DNA from: JBCBCP01 sp039817385 | Lineage (GTDB): Bacteria > Pseudomonadota > Alphaproteobacteria > Rhodobacterales > Rhodobacteraceae | Assembly (NCBI GenBank): GCA_039817385.1 | Contig: JBCBVY010000004.1 | Location: forward strand, 383,969 to 447,968 | DNA length: 64,000 nt | Reading direction: 5' to 3' | Shown here: positions 42,157-51,578 of the stretch, in pieces | Position numbering within the stretch: position 1 is the first letter of the stretch | Layout of the letters: each line of letters opens with the position of its first letter | Position numbers and translations under genes: made by a program | Notes under the pieces: model-generated | Databases searched by the model: none | Told to the model about the DNA's origin: nothing | The model's input: only the letters and a program-made list of their open reading frames with translations

Positions 42157-42975
42157 ATGGCTCACGTGCAAGATCACAGCCGAAGAAGTGTAGAGGACAT
42201 CCTCTTGGCAGATCGTCTTGAGCAAAGGCGGCTTCTCCTCCAAGTCGGCGGCGTCGCCCTTATCGTCCTGTTGTGCCTGTGGCTAACGGGGATGCTGGAT
42301 GGTGGGCGGCTCGCCGAAGGCTTGCCTGCCATCGGGACGCTCTTTTCTGAATTGTTCCCGCAGGATTTCGCGCGGTGGCGCCAATGGGTGATGCCCATGG
42401 TCGAAACGCTGGCGATGTCAGTGGCCGGCACGGCGCTCGCTGTGCTCTTTTCCATTCCCCTGGGCTTTCTTGCCGCACGCAACACAACGCCCAACAAATG
42501 GGCTTACCAGACGGCCCGGCTGATCCTGAATACACTGCGTTCGATCCCTGAGCTCATCATGGGCATCATCTTCGTCGCAGCTGTCGGCTTTGGGATGCTT
42601 CCGGGCGTTCTGGCACTCGGTCTGCACTCCGTCGGAATGGTCGGAAAGTTCTTTGCCGAAGCCATCGAACACGCCCATCCGGCCCCAATTGAAGCCGCCG
42701 AAGCCACGGGTGCCACTCCTTTGCAAATCATCACCCATGGGGTCATGCCACAGGTCTTTCCGCAATTTGCCGACGTTACCATGTACCGCTGGGAATACAA
42801 TTTCCGTGCCTCAACAGTGATGGGTATGGTCGGCGCAGGCGGCATTGGAACGGAATTGGTGGGATCTTTGCGTCTTCTCGACTATCCGCAGGTTTCAGCC
42901 GTTCTCATTGTGATCCTTGCAACTGTGACCATCGTTGACGCCATGAGCAACGTTCTGCGCAAGCAACTCCAGTAA
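42157..42975 (+). CDS. ptxC: Phosphite ABC transporter permease PtxC
   Basis: 272 aa, about five to six membrane helices (first about 28-47, LLLQVGGVALIVLLCLWLTG). The cytoplasmic EAA-like loop EAAEATGATPLQIITHGVMP lies near 182-201, and RWEYNFRASTVMGMVGAGG follows, both typical of the PhnE/PtxC group. GAGGAG stands 8 bases before ATG 42157. It closes the ptxA-B-C operon. It should form the channel for phosphite import with PtxA. The gene itself is intact. Confidence 0.9.
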   Translation: MAHVQDHSRRSVEDILLADRLEQRRLLLQVGGVALIVLLCLWLTGMLDGGRLAEGLPAIGTLFSELFPQDFARWRQWVMPMVETLAMSVAGTALAVLFSIPLGFLAARNTTPNKWAYQTARLILNTLRSIPELIMGIIFVAAVGFGMLPGVLALGLHSVGMVGKFFAEAIEHAHPAPIEAAEATGATPLQIITHGVMPQVFPQFADVTMYRWEYNFRASTVMGMVGAGGIGTELVGSLRLLDYPQVSAVLIVILATVTIVDAMSNVLRKQLQ

Positions 42976-43458
42976 AGCGAGACTGCGTATCCAAGGCACA
43001 TCCTGGCTTCCGGATCGAGAACTCTTCGGCGATCCACGTCACTTACATGAAGAGAATAGCACGATGAGGCTTGAAAGTCCTGTGCTACGAACTCACGCCA
43101 AAGGCGGCGTTGATCGCTCCGTGGATGCTCCAATGCCGAAAGCTATCGCTAGGCGGCCAATTGTGCAGTGCGCAACATCTATATCTCTCATTCACATGCT
43201 CCAATAGGTCAGTTCGGCACCCTGCAGTATGGTTTACTGGTCGCCGTGGTTATGTCTTTGGCCTAAAAATTGGCGCATAGGATGATGAGTGATGGAAACG
43301 TTAAACTCGTTTGCCCTTCAAGCGCCAGGCGCGGCTCGGAGCAAAGGCGGGATCGGGCCCCTTTGCGACCTCGGAGCCGGCGCTGCATCTTGTGTTATGG
43401 TGTCCGTGTCAACGTCGGGTTGTCGTGGTGGAGGGCATGGCGGATCGGAGGATCAGTC
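42976..43458. other. 483-base spacer, with a decayed copy of the integrase 5' end
   Basis: No intact gene. At about 43281-43345 the sequence GATGAGTGATGGAAACGTTA, with a later GCAAAGGCGGGATC, resembles the real integrase start at 43448-43520. This suggests an earlier duplicated copy of the integrase head. Confidence 0.45.
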
Positions 43459-44091
43459 ATGGAAACATCAAACCTACCAGCCATTCGCGCTCTTCGCCCT
43501 GTATGGAACAAAGGCCGGATCGTCGGTCAAAAACGACCATTGAAACCCAAGCATGTTTGGGCGATCCGGGTGCGGCTCGAATTGGCCGAGAACCATCGTG
43601 ACCTCGCACTGTTCAATATGGCGATCGACAGCAAGCTTCGCGGCTGTGACTTGGTCAAGATGAAAGTCGTGGACGTGATGGCGTCAGGCCAGATCAAGGA
43701 ACGCGCTTCAGTGTTGCAGAGCAAGACGCAGAAGCCAGTGCGGTTTGAGATATCGCAAGGCACCCGGGCTTCCGTCAAGAAATGGATGGAAGACGAACTG
43801 ATGGTCGGATCAGAGTATCTTTGGCCAGGCCGCTTTCATGAACGCCTACACATTTCGACCCGCCAATATGCAAGGATCGTCCGTGATTGGGTTACATCGA
43901 TCGGTCTTGAAGCAAGCGCGTATGATACACATTCAATGCGACGAACCAAGGTTTCCCAGATTTATAAGAAAACAGGCAACCTTCGCGCTGTTCAGCTCTT
44001 GTTAGGTCATACAAAAATGGACAGTACTGTAAGATATCTAGGAGTCGAGCTTGAGGATGCTTTGGCTATCGCCGAAGCCATTGACATCTAG
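43459..44091 (+). CDS. Short tyrosine recombinase (phage-integrase family)
   Basis: 210 aa, only the catalytic domain; the N-terminal core-binding domain of Xer/Int enzymes is reduced to about 50 residues. Catalytic positions are Arg61 (SKLRGCDLVKM), His158 and Arg161 (THSMRRTK), His184 (LLGHTKMDSTVRYLG) and nucleophile Tyr193. ATG 43459 has GGAGGATCAGTC before it. It lies at the right edge of the ptx region, and the IS5 remnant lies at the left. It might mobilise the segment, but attachment sites are not seen. Stand-alone enzymes of this type are widespread on accessory DNA. Confidence 0.88.
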   Translation: METSNLPAIRALRPVWNKGRIVGQKRPLKPKHVWAIRVRLELAENHRDLALFNMAIDSKLRGCDLVKMKVVDVMASGQIKERASVLQSKTQKPVRFEISQGTRASVKKWMEDELMVGSEYLWPGRFHERLHISTRQYARIVRDWVTSIGLEASAYDTHSMRRTKVSQIYKKTGNLRAVQLLLGHTKMDSTVRYLGVELEDALAIAEAIDI

Positions 44092-44094
44092 AGA

Positions 44095-44122
44095 TTTGGG
44101 CCGTCTTCAAGGACGGCCCAAA
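44095..44122 (+). terminator. Perfect 11-bp hairpin after the integrase gene
   Basis: TTTGGGCCGTC pairs with GACGGCCCAAA across a 6-base loop, 4 bases after the integrase stop. No U-run follows, so termination would be weak. Confidence 0.6.
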
Positions 44123-44376
44123 CAGGCCATCCAACTGATTACTAAGGCGCTGCGGCGCAGCCGCCAAAGCAGACATTCGCTGCCATCGCAAAGCCCAACT
44201 GCTTTCAGAGGTCGACGCGTCAAGAACAAGCGCTTATTCGCTGCGGCGTCTCTTGGCGAAAGGCGCCGTGTTTGTTGATGGACACCAAAGGCCGGGCGTC
44301 GCGCCAGAGTGTTGGCCTAACGCAACAACAGTTAAATCGGTAAGCGCCACGGAATAAAGGTTGGCCAAGAGGTGAG
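44123..44376. other. Spacer between integrase and DUF938 gene
   Basis: 254 bases with no supported gene. The segment near 44160-44215 resembles short dispersed sequence (CAAAGCAGACATTCGCTGCC); no attachment site or tRNA is recognised. Confidence 0.4.
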
Positions 44377-45021
44377 CTAGGCCTGCGCCTTGGCAAAGGT
44401 GAGCAGTAGGTTGTTTGCCGGCAGGTTTTCGCGGGCGATGGACGTAAGGCCAGCCTGTTCTGCCATAGCGATCACGCGTTCAACTGATTTGTAGCCAATC
44501 GCCGAATCGCGAGCGCGCAATGACGCGTCGAAGCCGCGATCACCGTCCGACACGAACGTTTCACCGCGACGGAACGGGCCGTAGACGATCGCGTAGCCAC
44601 CGGTCGCCAGTGTATTATACGCGTTTTCGAAAAATCGCGCCACAAATGGGACCGGAACCAGATGGAACAGGTTGATGGTCAAAACGGGCTGCATTGAACT
44701 CTCGGCAACGGGCCATGTGGTGGCCACATCCACCTCTAAGGGGGTCGCTAAATTGGCAAGCCCGGCATGCTGGCGCCAGGCTGCGATGCTGCCGCGTTGT
44801 CCGGGATCTACGTCCGAGGGGGTCCATGAGAGATGGGGAAAGGCCGCGGCAAAGGCGGCCGCGTGCTGGCCTGTTCCACTGGCCACTTCCAAGACACTTC
44901 CCTTATCGGGCAAGCGCGTCGCAAGTGCATCGATTAAGGGCGCTGTGTTGCGCACCGCCGCGGGTGCAGTTCGTCTGCCATCTGGGTCCGTGTCCGTCTG
45001 CTGAATGATATGCCGCGTCAT
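44377..45021 (-). CDS. DUF938 SAM-dependent methyltransferase
   Basis: 214 aa. The conserved DUF938 head RRTAPAAVRNTAPLIDAL starts near residue 16. The SAM-binding motif VLEVASGTGQHAAAFA follows (about 43-58), then SWTPSDVDPGQRGSIAAW and INLFHLVPVPFVARFF. The acceptor is unknown. ATG 45021 is where similarity begins; the open frame runs further upstream without family resemblance. It is not part of the cob operon, which starts on the other strand about 600 bases away. DUF938 proteins are widespread in proteobacteria. Confidence 0.82.
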   Translation of the reverse strand: MTRHIIQQTDTDPDGRRTAPAAVRNTAPLIDALATRLPDKGSVLEVASGTGQHAAAFAAAFPHLSWTPSDVDPGQRGSIAAWRQHAGLANLATPLEVDVATTWPVAESSMQPVLTINLFHLVPVPFVARFFENAYNTLATGGYAIVYGPFRRGETFVSDGDRGFDASLRARDSAIGYKSVERVIAMAEQAGLTSIARENLPANNLLLTFAKAQA

Positions 45022-45421
45022 AGGTGCACGCTGACAGCTGCACAGAGCGCCGTCTAGCCTTTCGATCAAAGCCGGTAGGGGCACGCCAATGTGGCGAGTT
45101 GCAGCGTATGCAAGCGCACAGTTCGGATACTCTCCGAGGTCTTCAAAACTATCTTTTAGGCTTTGGCGACCGTTCGGCAGGCGTCGCGAAGGCTGCGCTT
45201 GCAGACTGTATCGCTGCCGTTCGTTGAAAAAGCAAAGTTGGAGGTGGGAAGGTTTTGCCGAGAAAGATGTCGAGCATTTTTGAACAGCGCACCAAACAAA
45301 TTGAAAAACAAATTCTTGGATAAAGGGCAGTACATTTGCCTCAATTCGAGGCTTTGGCTCTGTGGCCAAAAGAGCAGCCAGACTGATTGACAAGCAGTCG
45401 TTCAGACCGTCATGTGCCAAG
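45022..45421. other. Spacer before the first cobalamin riboswitch
   Basis: 400 bases. No gene is supported. The AT-rich part (45280-45350) probably holds the promoter of the cob operon. Similar short broken frames occur near the dispersed repeat at 63833. Confidence 0.4.
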
Positions 45422-45592
45422 GGATGGTTGCCCCGGTCTCATGATTTGGTTCGGGGCAAAAAAGGGAATGCGGTGAGACTCCGCGGCTGCCCCCGCAACT
45501 GTAAGCGGTTGTCCCTCTCAACGATGCCACTGGGCGCACGCGCCTGGGAAGGCGAGAGGGAGTATCCCGCGAGCCAGGAGACCTGCCATCGA
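45422..45592 (+). ncRNA. Cobalamin riboswitch 1 (upstream of DUF1636-cobWNGHIJ...)
   Basis: Core elements are in order: AAAAGGGAATGCGGTGAGAC (about 45460), CCGCGGCTGCCCCCGCAACTG with GTAAGCGG (about 45481-45509), CCACTGGG (about 45527) and GCCTGGGAAGG (about 45542), and the B12 box GAGCCAGGAGACCTGCC (about 45571-45587). It stands 45 bases before the DUF1636 start, so adenosylcobalamin probably represses the whole biosynthetic operon by closing the ribosome site GGAGGAGG or ending transcription. Edges are approximate. Confidence 0.95.
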
Positions 45593-45636
45593 CAGGGAAG
45601 GCGACAGCCCGGGCGGGGTGCCCCGGAGGAGGTAGA

Positions 45637-46035
45637 ATGATCGATATGTCAGCTCCGGTGGAGCTTTTGGTTTGCGTGAAATGCAAACGGGGAACCGACG
45701 TCACCGAAGACGGCGAGCGTCCCGGAACCGCGCTGCACGCAGCTTTGGCGGCGCGCGAGATTCCGGAGGGGGTCACATTGACCGCCGTCGAGTGTCTGCA
45801 GAACTGCGACAGCGGATGTTCCGTTGCCATGCGCGGTGGGCCTGATCGTTGGACCTATGTGTACGGAAACCTCAATGAGGCGTCGGATATAGACCTGCTG
45901 GTGGACGGTGCCTCGCTGTACCGTGACACTAAAGATGGGTTGATCCCCTGGCGTCAGCGCCCAGAACATTTCAAACGAAACTGCGTGGCGCGCATCCCGC
46001 CGCTGCGCGTTCAAGCTCCGAACCTGCTTGGCTGA
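45637..46035 (+). CDS. DUF1636 protein (cobalt/cobalamin locus)
   Basis: 132 aa. Cys13 and Cys16 (LLVCVKCKRG) with Cys53, Cys57 and Cys61 (VECLQNCDSGCSVAM) suggest a thioredoxin-like ferredoxin fold with an iron-sulfur or metal site. DUF1636 genes lie next to cobW and cobN under B12 riboswitches and may help deliver cobalt; this is not established. GGAGGAGG lies 5 bases before ATG 45637. It is the first gene after riboswitch 1 and is followed by cobW after 18 bases. Confidence 0.88.
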   Translation: MIDMSAPVELLVCVKCKRGTDVTEDGERPGTALHAALAAREIPEGVTLTAVECLQNCDSGCSVAMRGGPDRWTYVYGNLNEASDIDLLVDGASLYRDTKDGLIPWRQRPEHFKRNCVARIPPLRVQAPNLLG

Positions 46036-46053
46036 CCTTTTAGGAGACCGAAC

Positions 46054-47142
46054 ATGACTGACTTGGCAAAACTCCCCGTCACCATCGTGACTGGTTTTCT
46101 GGGCTCTGGCAAAACGACGCTGATCAGCAAGCTGATGCAGAACCCGGGCGGCAAGCGGCTGGCCATTGTGGTCAATGAATTCGGCGATGTGGGCGTGGAT
46201 GGCGACATCTTGAAAAGCTGTGCGATCCCCGACTGCCCCGCCGAGAACATAATGGAGCTTGCAAACGGCTGCATCTGCTGCACCGTTGCCGATGACTTCA
46301 TCCCGACAATCGAGGCGTTGATGGCCCTTGATCCGCGCCCCGACCACATCGTGATCGAAACCTCCGGCCTCGCCCTGCCCAAGCCGCTCTTGAAGGCGTT
46401 TGACTGGCCTGACATCCGTTCGAAGATCACCGTGGATGGTGTGATTGCGCTCGCGGACGCCGAAGCTGTGGCCGATGGTCGCTTTGCCACCAGTGTGGCG
46501 GCTGTGGATGCGCAGCGCCTCGCGGATGAGAGCATTGATCACGAAACGCCCTTGTCGGAGGTGTTCGAGGATCAAATCGCCTGCGCTGACATTATTCTTT
46601 TGACCAAGCCGGATTTGGCCGGGCGAGACGGTGTGAACAAAGCAAAGGCGATGATCGCCGCTAAGGCGCCGCGACCTTTGCCCATGGTTGAAGTGGCCGA
46701 AGGCGCAGTGGACGTGCGAGTTGTTCTGGGCCTAGAGGCCGCCGCCGAAGATGACATGGATGCGCGTCCAAGCCATCACGAAGACCATCACCATCATCAC
46801 GACCACGGGCATGGACACGATCATGACCATAACCATGATGATTTCGACAGTATCGTCGTCGATATCCCCGAACTGGCAAATCCCGAGCAGCTTGTCAGTG
46901 CAATTGAAGCGCTGGCCCGCGATCACAACATCTTGCGCGTCAAAGGCTATGCGGTTGTTGCGGGCAAACCTATGCGCCTTCTGGTCCAAGCGGTCGGCGC
47001 GCGAGTGCGCCACCAGTTTGACCGCCCCTGGGGCCCAGATGAAGCGCGGCGCGGGCGGCTGGTGGTCATCGCAGAACACGACAATGTCCGGCGTGACGTG
47101 ATCGAAGCGGCGCTCGGCACCGTGCGCCAGGCCGCCGAATAG
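46054..47142 (+). CDS. cobW: CobW GTPase metallochaperone
   Basis: 362 aa, COG0523 G3E GTPase. GTP loop GFLGSGKTTLISK (about 13-25), metal motif GCICC (about 71-75, NGCICCTV), Walker B-like region HIVIETSGLALPKPLL, LLTKPDLAG (nucleotide specificity), and a His-rich stretch HHEDHHHHHDHGHG (about 236-256). The C-terminal domain (about 270-362) is the usual CobW_C. It is proposed to load Co2+ for the cobaltochelatase CobN. AGGAG precedes the start by 7 bases. It is encoded between DUF1636 and cobN. Confidence 0.93.
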   Translation: MTDLAKLPVTIVTGFLGSGKTTLISKLMQNPGGKRLAIVVNEFGDVGVDGDILKSCAIPDCPAENIMELANGCICCTVADDFIPTIEALMALDPRPDHIVIETSGLALPKPLLKAFDWPDIRSKITVDGVIALADAEAVADGRFATSVAAVDAQRLADESIDHETPLSEVFEDQIACADIILLTKPDLAGRDGVNKAKAMIAAKAPRPLPMVEVAEGAVDVRVVLGLEAAAEDDMDARPSHHEDHHHHHDHGHGHDHDHNHDDFDSIVVDIPELANPEQLVSAIEALARDHNILRVKGYAVVAGKPMRLLVQAVGARVRHQFDRPWGPDEARRGRLVVIAEHDNVRRDVIEAALGTVRQAAE

Positions 47143-47163
47143 AGCCGCAGGCGGGCGCAGGGT

Positions 47164-50100
47164 ATGCACGTCGTCTTTCGCGAAAGCAAAGGGCTGGACG
47201 AGAGCGAGACGCCGATGGATCTGGGGCAAAGCCCCGCGGATCTTGTCGTGCTCTCGTTTTCGGATAGTGACCTTGGCGCTTTTGCGAACGGCTGGCATCG
47301 CGGTGGCGGGCCTAACGGCGGTCTGCCCAGCCTGCGCCTTGCGAACCTTGTTGCGCTGAAGCATCCGCTGTCCGTTGACACCTATGTTGAGCAGACGCTG
47401 GCGGGGGCCAAGGGCATCCTCGTTCGCCTGATTGGCGGCGTGCCGTATTGGTCCTATGGACTTCAGCAGGTCTACGCCCTGGCCCAGGCACGCGGCATCG
47501 CTTTGGCCGTTTTGCCTGCGGACGGGCGCGAGGACAGCCGCCTTGATGCGTTCTCCACATTGCCCGTCTCGACACTGCGACGTCTGGCGCATTTGTGTGA
47601 CCAGGGCGGCGCTGTTGCAGCGCAAGCAGCCTTGGCGCAGATGGCGCTGGCCACAGGGCTTTATGCCGGTCCAGTGCCCGGGTCCAAGGCGCTTCCGGCA
47701 TACGGGGCCTGGTCACCGGAGCGCGGGGTCTTTGCCCCTGAGCCTAAGCCGAAAGTCCAGCCAAGGGTCCTCATCTCGTTCTACCGGTCTTTTCTGGTCG
47801 CCGCCGACACCGCGCCGATTGAGGCGATGATGGCGCAGTTTGAGGCTTGCGGGTACGAGGTCCTCGCGCTCTACGCACCGTCTCTGAAAGCGCCAGAGGC
47901 GGCAGCGTGGCTGCGCGCCCAAGTCTCTGCCTTTGCGCCAGACGCCATCGTGAATGCCACGTCGTTCTCGGGCCGAGGGGATGATGGCACGTCCCCGCTT
48001 GACGCGGGCAACGTGCCGGTCTTCCAAGTGTCCTTGTCCACGGCACGCCGCCGCGATTGGGCGGAGGCTGAGCGTGGTCTCTCCCCAGCCGACCTCGCCA
48101 TGCACGTGGTCCTGCCCGAAGTGGATGGGCGATTGATGGGCGGCGTGGTGTCGTTCAAAGAGCCGACAAAACGTGATCCGAACCTCGAATTCTCGCGTTT
48201 TGCTCATGTGCCAAACGACGAGCGTATCGGTGCGGTGGTCGGGCGCGTGCGCGCTTGGTTGGATCTTGCCTCTACGCAGGCCGCACATCGCCGACCCGCG
48301 CTGATCCTGTCGACCTATCCGGGCAAGGATTGGAACATGGGGCACGCCGTGGGGCTGGATGCAGTTGCATCAGCCAGAGCGATCCTGTCGGATCTGCGCA
48401 GCGCTGGCTACAATGTGGGGCACGCACCGTGCGACCTGCCCGCGATGCTGTCACAAAGGTCAGTGTCCTGGCCTCTCTCGGATTACGAAAAGGCGCTCGC
48501 CGCGCTGCCCGAAGCCCTCTGCACCGATCTCGCATCGGCCTGGGGCGCTCCTGAGGCGGACAGCGATGTCCAGGACGGCGCCTTCCACTTCGCAGCCATC
48601 CGCGTGGGCCATGCCATCATCGGACTGCAACCCGAACGCGGCACACCCAAGCTGCGCGATGACGACTACCACGACCTGTCGCGGACCCCGCGCCATGCCT
48701 ATGTCGCCTTCTATCTGTGGCTCGAGGCCCAGACCGACGCGGTCATCCACATCGGCGCACACGGCACGCTGGAATGGCTGCCGGGCAAGTCCGTGGCCCT
48801 GTCGGCGGAGTGCTGGCCCGAAGCGTTGATTGGCGCGAAGCCCGTCATCTACCCTTTCATCGTCAACGACCCGGGCGAGGCCGCGCAGGCCAAACGCCGT
48901 ATTGGCGCCGTTACTCTGGGCCATATCCCGCCCCCTTTACGAGAAAGTGGCACACCGGATCGGCTGGTCCGGCTGGAGGCATTGCTGGACGAGTTTTCCA
49001 ATGCCGATGGGCTGGACCCGAAGCGCCGCGACCGCCTGCAAGATGACATCCGCGGCGAGGCACAGGCGCTGGGGCTGGAGGACGATCTGGGGCTGGAGCG
49101 CGCCGCATGCAGCGCTGAAGCGATCACACGGATCGACCGCTTTGTCTGCGACATCAAGGAAAGCCAATTCGGCGAGGGCCTGCACATCTGGGGCCGGTCC
49201 GCGCGGGATGGTGCACCGTTTGAGACCGCAGCGTCGGTCGCAGCCGAACGCCGAGCGCTGCTGGATGCTTTGGACGGCAAACGGATCGACTCGGGCCCCT
49301 CTGGCAGCCCTTACCGAGGGCGCACCGATGTGCTGCCAACCGGGCGCAATATGTACACAACAGACCCACGCTCGGTCCCGACGCGGGCTGCGTACGCACA
49401 AGGCGTGCGGCTGGGCGAAGAGCTGGTGCGGCGGCATCTGCAAGATGAAGGCGACTGGCCAAAGGCGCTGATCGTAGACCTGTGGGGCTCGGCCACGATG
49501 CGCACGGCGGGCGAGGAATTCGCGATGGCGCTTTACCTGCTTGGCGTGCGCCCGGTTTGGGATGAAGGCTCCGAACGGGTGAGCGGGATCGAGGTTCTCC
49601 CGATCACCGAGCTAGAACGCCCGCGCCTTGATGTGACCTTGCGCGTCTCGGGCCTGTTCCGCGATGTGTTCCCAACGCTGTCGGCCCTTTTCAGCCAGGC
49701 CGTGCGTGCGCTCGCAGAGCGCGACGAGGCGCCCGATTGGAACCCGTTCGCGGACAAAGCAGACGCGGCACGCGTCTACGGCCCCGCGCCCGGCAGCTTT
49801 GGCCTTGGGATGGGCGCCATGCTGGACGACTATTCCGAGGACAGCCGCCGCGCGGCGGGCGAGGCGTGGATGGCGGCTTCCGCTTGGGCCTTGGACGGTG
49901 ACAAAGCCACTCAGGACGCCGCTGGTATTCGGGACCGCGTTGCGCAAGCTGATAGTTTCGTGCACCTACAGGACCTGCCAGAGACCGATGTTTTGCTGGC
50001 CTCCGACTATGCAGCGCATGAGGCAGGATTTGCGGCTGCCAAGCAATTGGCTGGTGGCCATGCCGCACTTTGGCATGTAGACAATACGGACCCGTCTCGC

Positions 50101-50451
50101 CCGGCCGCCCGCAGCCTCCAGGAGGAGGTCGCCCGCGTCGTCCAAGCCCGCGCCGCCAATCCACACTGGATCCAAGGCATGCGCGCCCACGGCTTCCGCG
50201 GCGCAGCAGAGATCGCGGCAACGCTAGAGCACATGGCCAGCTTTGCGCATCTGGCGGGAGTCGTTGGCCCACATCTCTTTGACCTTTTCCACGAAGCGAC
50301 ACTTGGCGACCCGGACACCAGCGCCTTTTTGCAGGCTGAAAACCCCGAGGCCTTCCGCGCAATGCAAGACCGGTTTGCCGCGCTGTGGGATGCCGGCCTG
50401 TGGCAGACTCGGCGCAATTCCATCCGCGCCGAGATGGCCGCCCGCGCATGA
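47164..50451 (+). CDS. cobN: Cobaltochelatase large subunit CobN
   Basis: 1095 aa. Inserts Co2+ into hydrogenobyrinic acid a,c-diamide with the CobS and CobT ATPases, which are not in this window. The N-terminus (LGQSPADLVVLSFSDSDLGA, LPSLRLANLVALKHPLSVD) and the central chelatase blocks HIGAHGTLEWLPGKSVALS (about 534) and PTGRNMYTTDPRSVPTRAAY (about 725) are typical. LVDLWGSATMRTAGEEFAMALY continues the match. It is slightly shorter than P. denitrificans CobN. The start at 47164 matches the usual beginning, and it overlaps cobG by 4 bases. Confidence 0.95.
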   Translation: MHVVFRESKGLDESETPMDLGQSPADLVVLSFSDSDLGAFANGWHRGGGPNGGLPSLRLANLVALKHPLSVDTYVEQTLAGAKGILVRLIGGVPYWSYGLQQVYALAQARGIALAVLPADGREDSRLDAFSTLPVSTLRRLAHLCDQGGAVAAQAALAQMALATGLYAGPVPGSKALPAYGAWSPERGVFAPEPKPKVQPRVLISFYRSFLVAADTAPIEAMMAQFEACGYEVLALYAPSLKAPEAAAWLRAQVSAFAPDAIVNATSFSGRGDDGTSPLDAGNVPVFQVSLSTARRRDWAEAERGLSPADLAMHVVLPEVDGRLMGGVVSFKEPTKRDPNLEFSRFAHVPNDERIGAVVGRVRAWLDLASTQAAHRRPALILSTYPGKDWNMGHAVGLDAVASARAILSDLRSAGYNVGHAPCDLPAMLSQRSVSWPLSDYEKALAALPEALCTDLASAWGAPEADSDVQDGAFHFAAIRVGHAIIGLQPERGTPKLRDDDYHDLSRTPRHAYVAFYLWLEAQTDAVIHIGAHGTLEWLPGKSVALSAECWPEALIGAKPVIYPFIVNDPGEAAQAKRRIGAVTLGHIPPPLRESGTPDRLVRLEALLDEFSNADGLDPKRRDRLQDDIRGEAQALGLEDDLGLERAACSAEAITRIDRFVCDIKESQFGEGLHIWGRSARDGAPFETAASVAAERRALLDALDGKRIDSGPSGSPYRGRTDVLPTGRNMYTTDPRSVPTRAAYAQGVRLGEELVRRHLQDEGDWPKALIVDLWGSATMRTAGEEFAMALYLLGVRPVWDEGSERVSGIEVLPITELERPRLDVTLRVSGLFRDVFPTLSALFSQAVRALAERDEAPDWNPFADKADAARVYGPAPGSFGLGMGAMLDDYSEDSRRAAGEAWMAASAWALDGDKATQDAAGIRDRVAQADSFVHLQDLPETDVLLASDYAAHEAGFAAAKQLAGGHAALWHVDNTDPSRPAARSLQEEVARVVQARAANPHWIQGMRAHGFRGAAEIAATLEHMASFAHLAGVVGPHLFDLFHEATLGDPDTSAFLQAENPEAFRAMQDRFAALWDAGLWQTRRNSIRAEMAARA

Positions 50452-51578
50452 GCGCGCCGCGCATCAAAGGCTGGTGCCCCGGTGCGCATCGCCCGATGAT
50501 GTCGGGCGACGGATTGGTGGTCCGGGTGCGCCCGTTCCGGTCCGCGCTTGTCGCGGAGCAAACCCTTGCTCTGTGCGATCTGTCGGAGCGGTTCGGGAAT
50601 GGCGTTTTGGACCTGACGTCGCGCGCGAACCTGCAGATCCGGGGTGTATCCGAAAATGATCACCCGGCTCTCCTTGAGGCTCTGGACGCCATCGGTGTGC
50701 TGGACGCTGACCCGGACGTAGAGGCGCGGCGCAACATCTTGATGCCCGCAAACTGGGTGGCAGGCGACCTAGCAGATCGTCTTTACGCCGCGCTGCTCAA
50801 AACGCTGCCACGCTTACCGGACCTGCCGCACAAGATCGGCTTTGCGCTGGATGTTGGAAGCGCACCCAGCCTGCAACACGGCTCTGCCGATTTCCGTTTT
50901 GAACTGTCGACAGATGGCAAACTGATCCTGCGTGCCGATGGCGCGGCGCGCGGCCGCCCGGTTGCTGAGGCCGAGGCAATGGACGCGCTTTGCGCTCTTG
51001 CTGCGTGGTTTGCAGACACGGGCGGGGCCAACAACGGTCGCATGTCTCGGCATCTTGCCCACACACACTTACCCGACTTCTGGCAGATAGCCGCGCCGCG
51101 GGACGGCAACGTCGCACCTGCGATTGGACCGAAAGCGGACGGGACAATATTAGGCGTTCCTTTCGGCAAGATCCGCGCCACCGACCTGCGCGCGCTCACA
51201 TCCAAACACCCCGGCACCCCGCTGCGCATGATGCTGGACCGGCTTATGTTTCTAAAGGGCCCGCGCGTTCAAGATGCCTCTGGCTTTGAAACGGCCCCCA
51301 CACGCCTGATGGATATCCAAGCCTGCCCAGGTTCCCCTTACTGCCCGCAGGCGAGTGTGGAAACGATTGCGCTGGCGCGGCGCCTTGCCGATCAAACCAA
51401 AGGCACCGTGCATGTGTCCGGTTGCGCCAAGGGGTGCGCCCATCCCAAAGCGGGTGATACCACACTTGTGGGTCGCGACGGTCGGTTTGATCTTGTGATA
51501 AACGGCGCGCCGTGGGATGCACCCTGCCAGCGTGGGCTGGACGAGGCTGCGCTGACCGAAGCAATCCAAGCGCGCTAA
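50448..51578 (+). CDS. cobG: Precorrin-3B synthase CobG
   Basis: 376 aa. Sulfite/nitrite-reductase-like monooxygenase with a [4Fe-4S] centre that uses oxygen to make precorrin-3B, the ring-contraction precursor. The ferredoxin-like half-domain is at the N-terminus (LTSRANLQIRGV). The iron-sulfur Cys are in ACPGSPYCPQAS (about 290-300) and VSGCAKGCAHPK (about 321-332). Its presence shows the aerobic (oxygen-dependent) pathway. ATG overlaps the cobN stop (ATGA), and cobH begins at its TAA (TAATG). Confidence 0.93.
   Translation: MSAPRIKGWCPGAHRPMMSGDGLVVRVRPFRSALVAEQTLALCDLSERFGNGVLDLTSRANLQIRGVSENDHPALLEALDAIGVLDADPDVEARRNILMPANWVAGDLADRLYAALLKTLPRLPDLPHKIGFALDVGSAPSLQHGSADFRFELSTDGKLILRADGAARGRPVAEAEAMDALCALAAWFADTGGANNGRMSRHLAHTHLPDFWQIAAPRDGNVAPAIGPKADGTILGVPFGKIRATDLRALTSKHPGTPLRMMLDRLMFLKGPRVQDASGFETAPTRLMDIQACPGSPYCPQASVETIALARRLADQTKGTVHVSGCAKGCAHPKAGDTTLVGRDGRFDLVINGAPWDAPCQRGLDEAALTEAIQAR

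Noticed and set aside
44092..44376. tRNA gene as attachment site next to the integrase
   Set aside because: No cloverleaf with a GTTCGA-type arm and CCA end could be found around the integrase.
46786..46850. Tandem repeat or microsatellite in cobW
   Set aside because: It is the His/Asp-rich metal loop usual in CobW, with no exact repeat unit.
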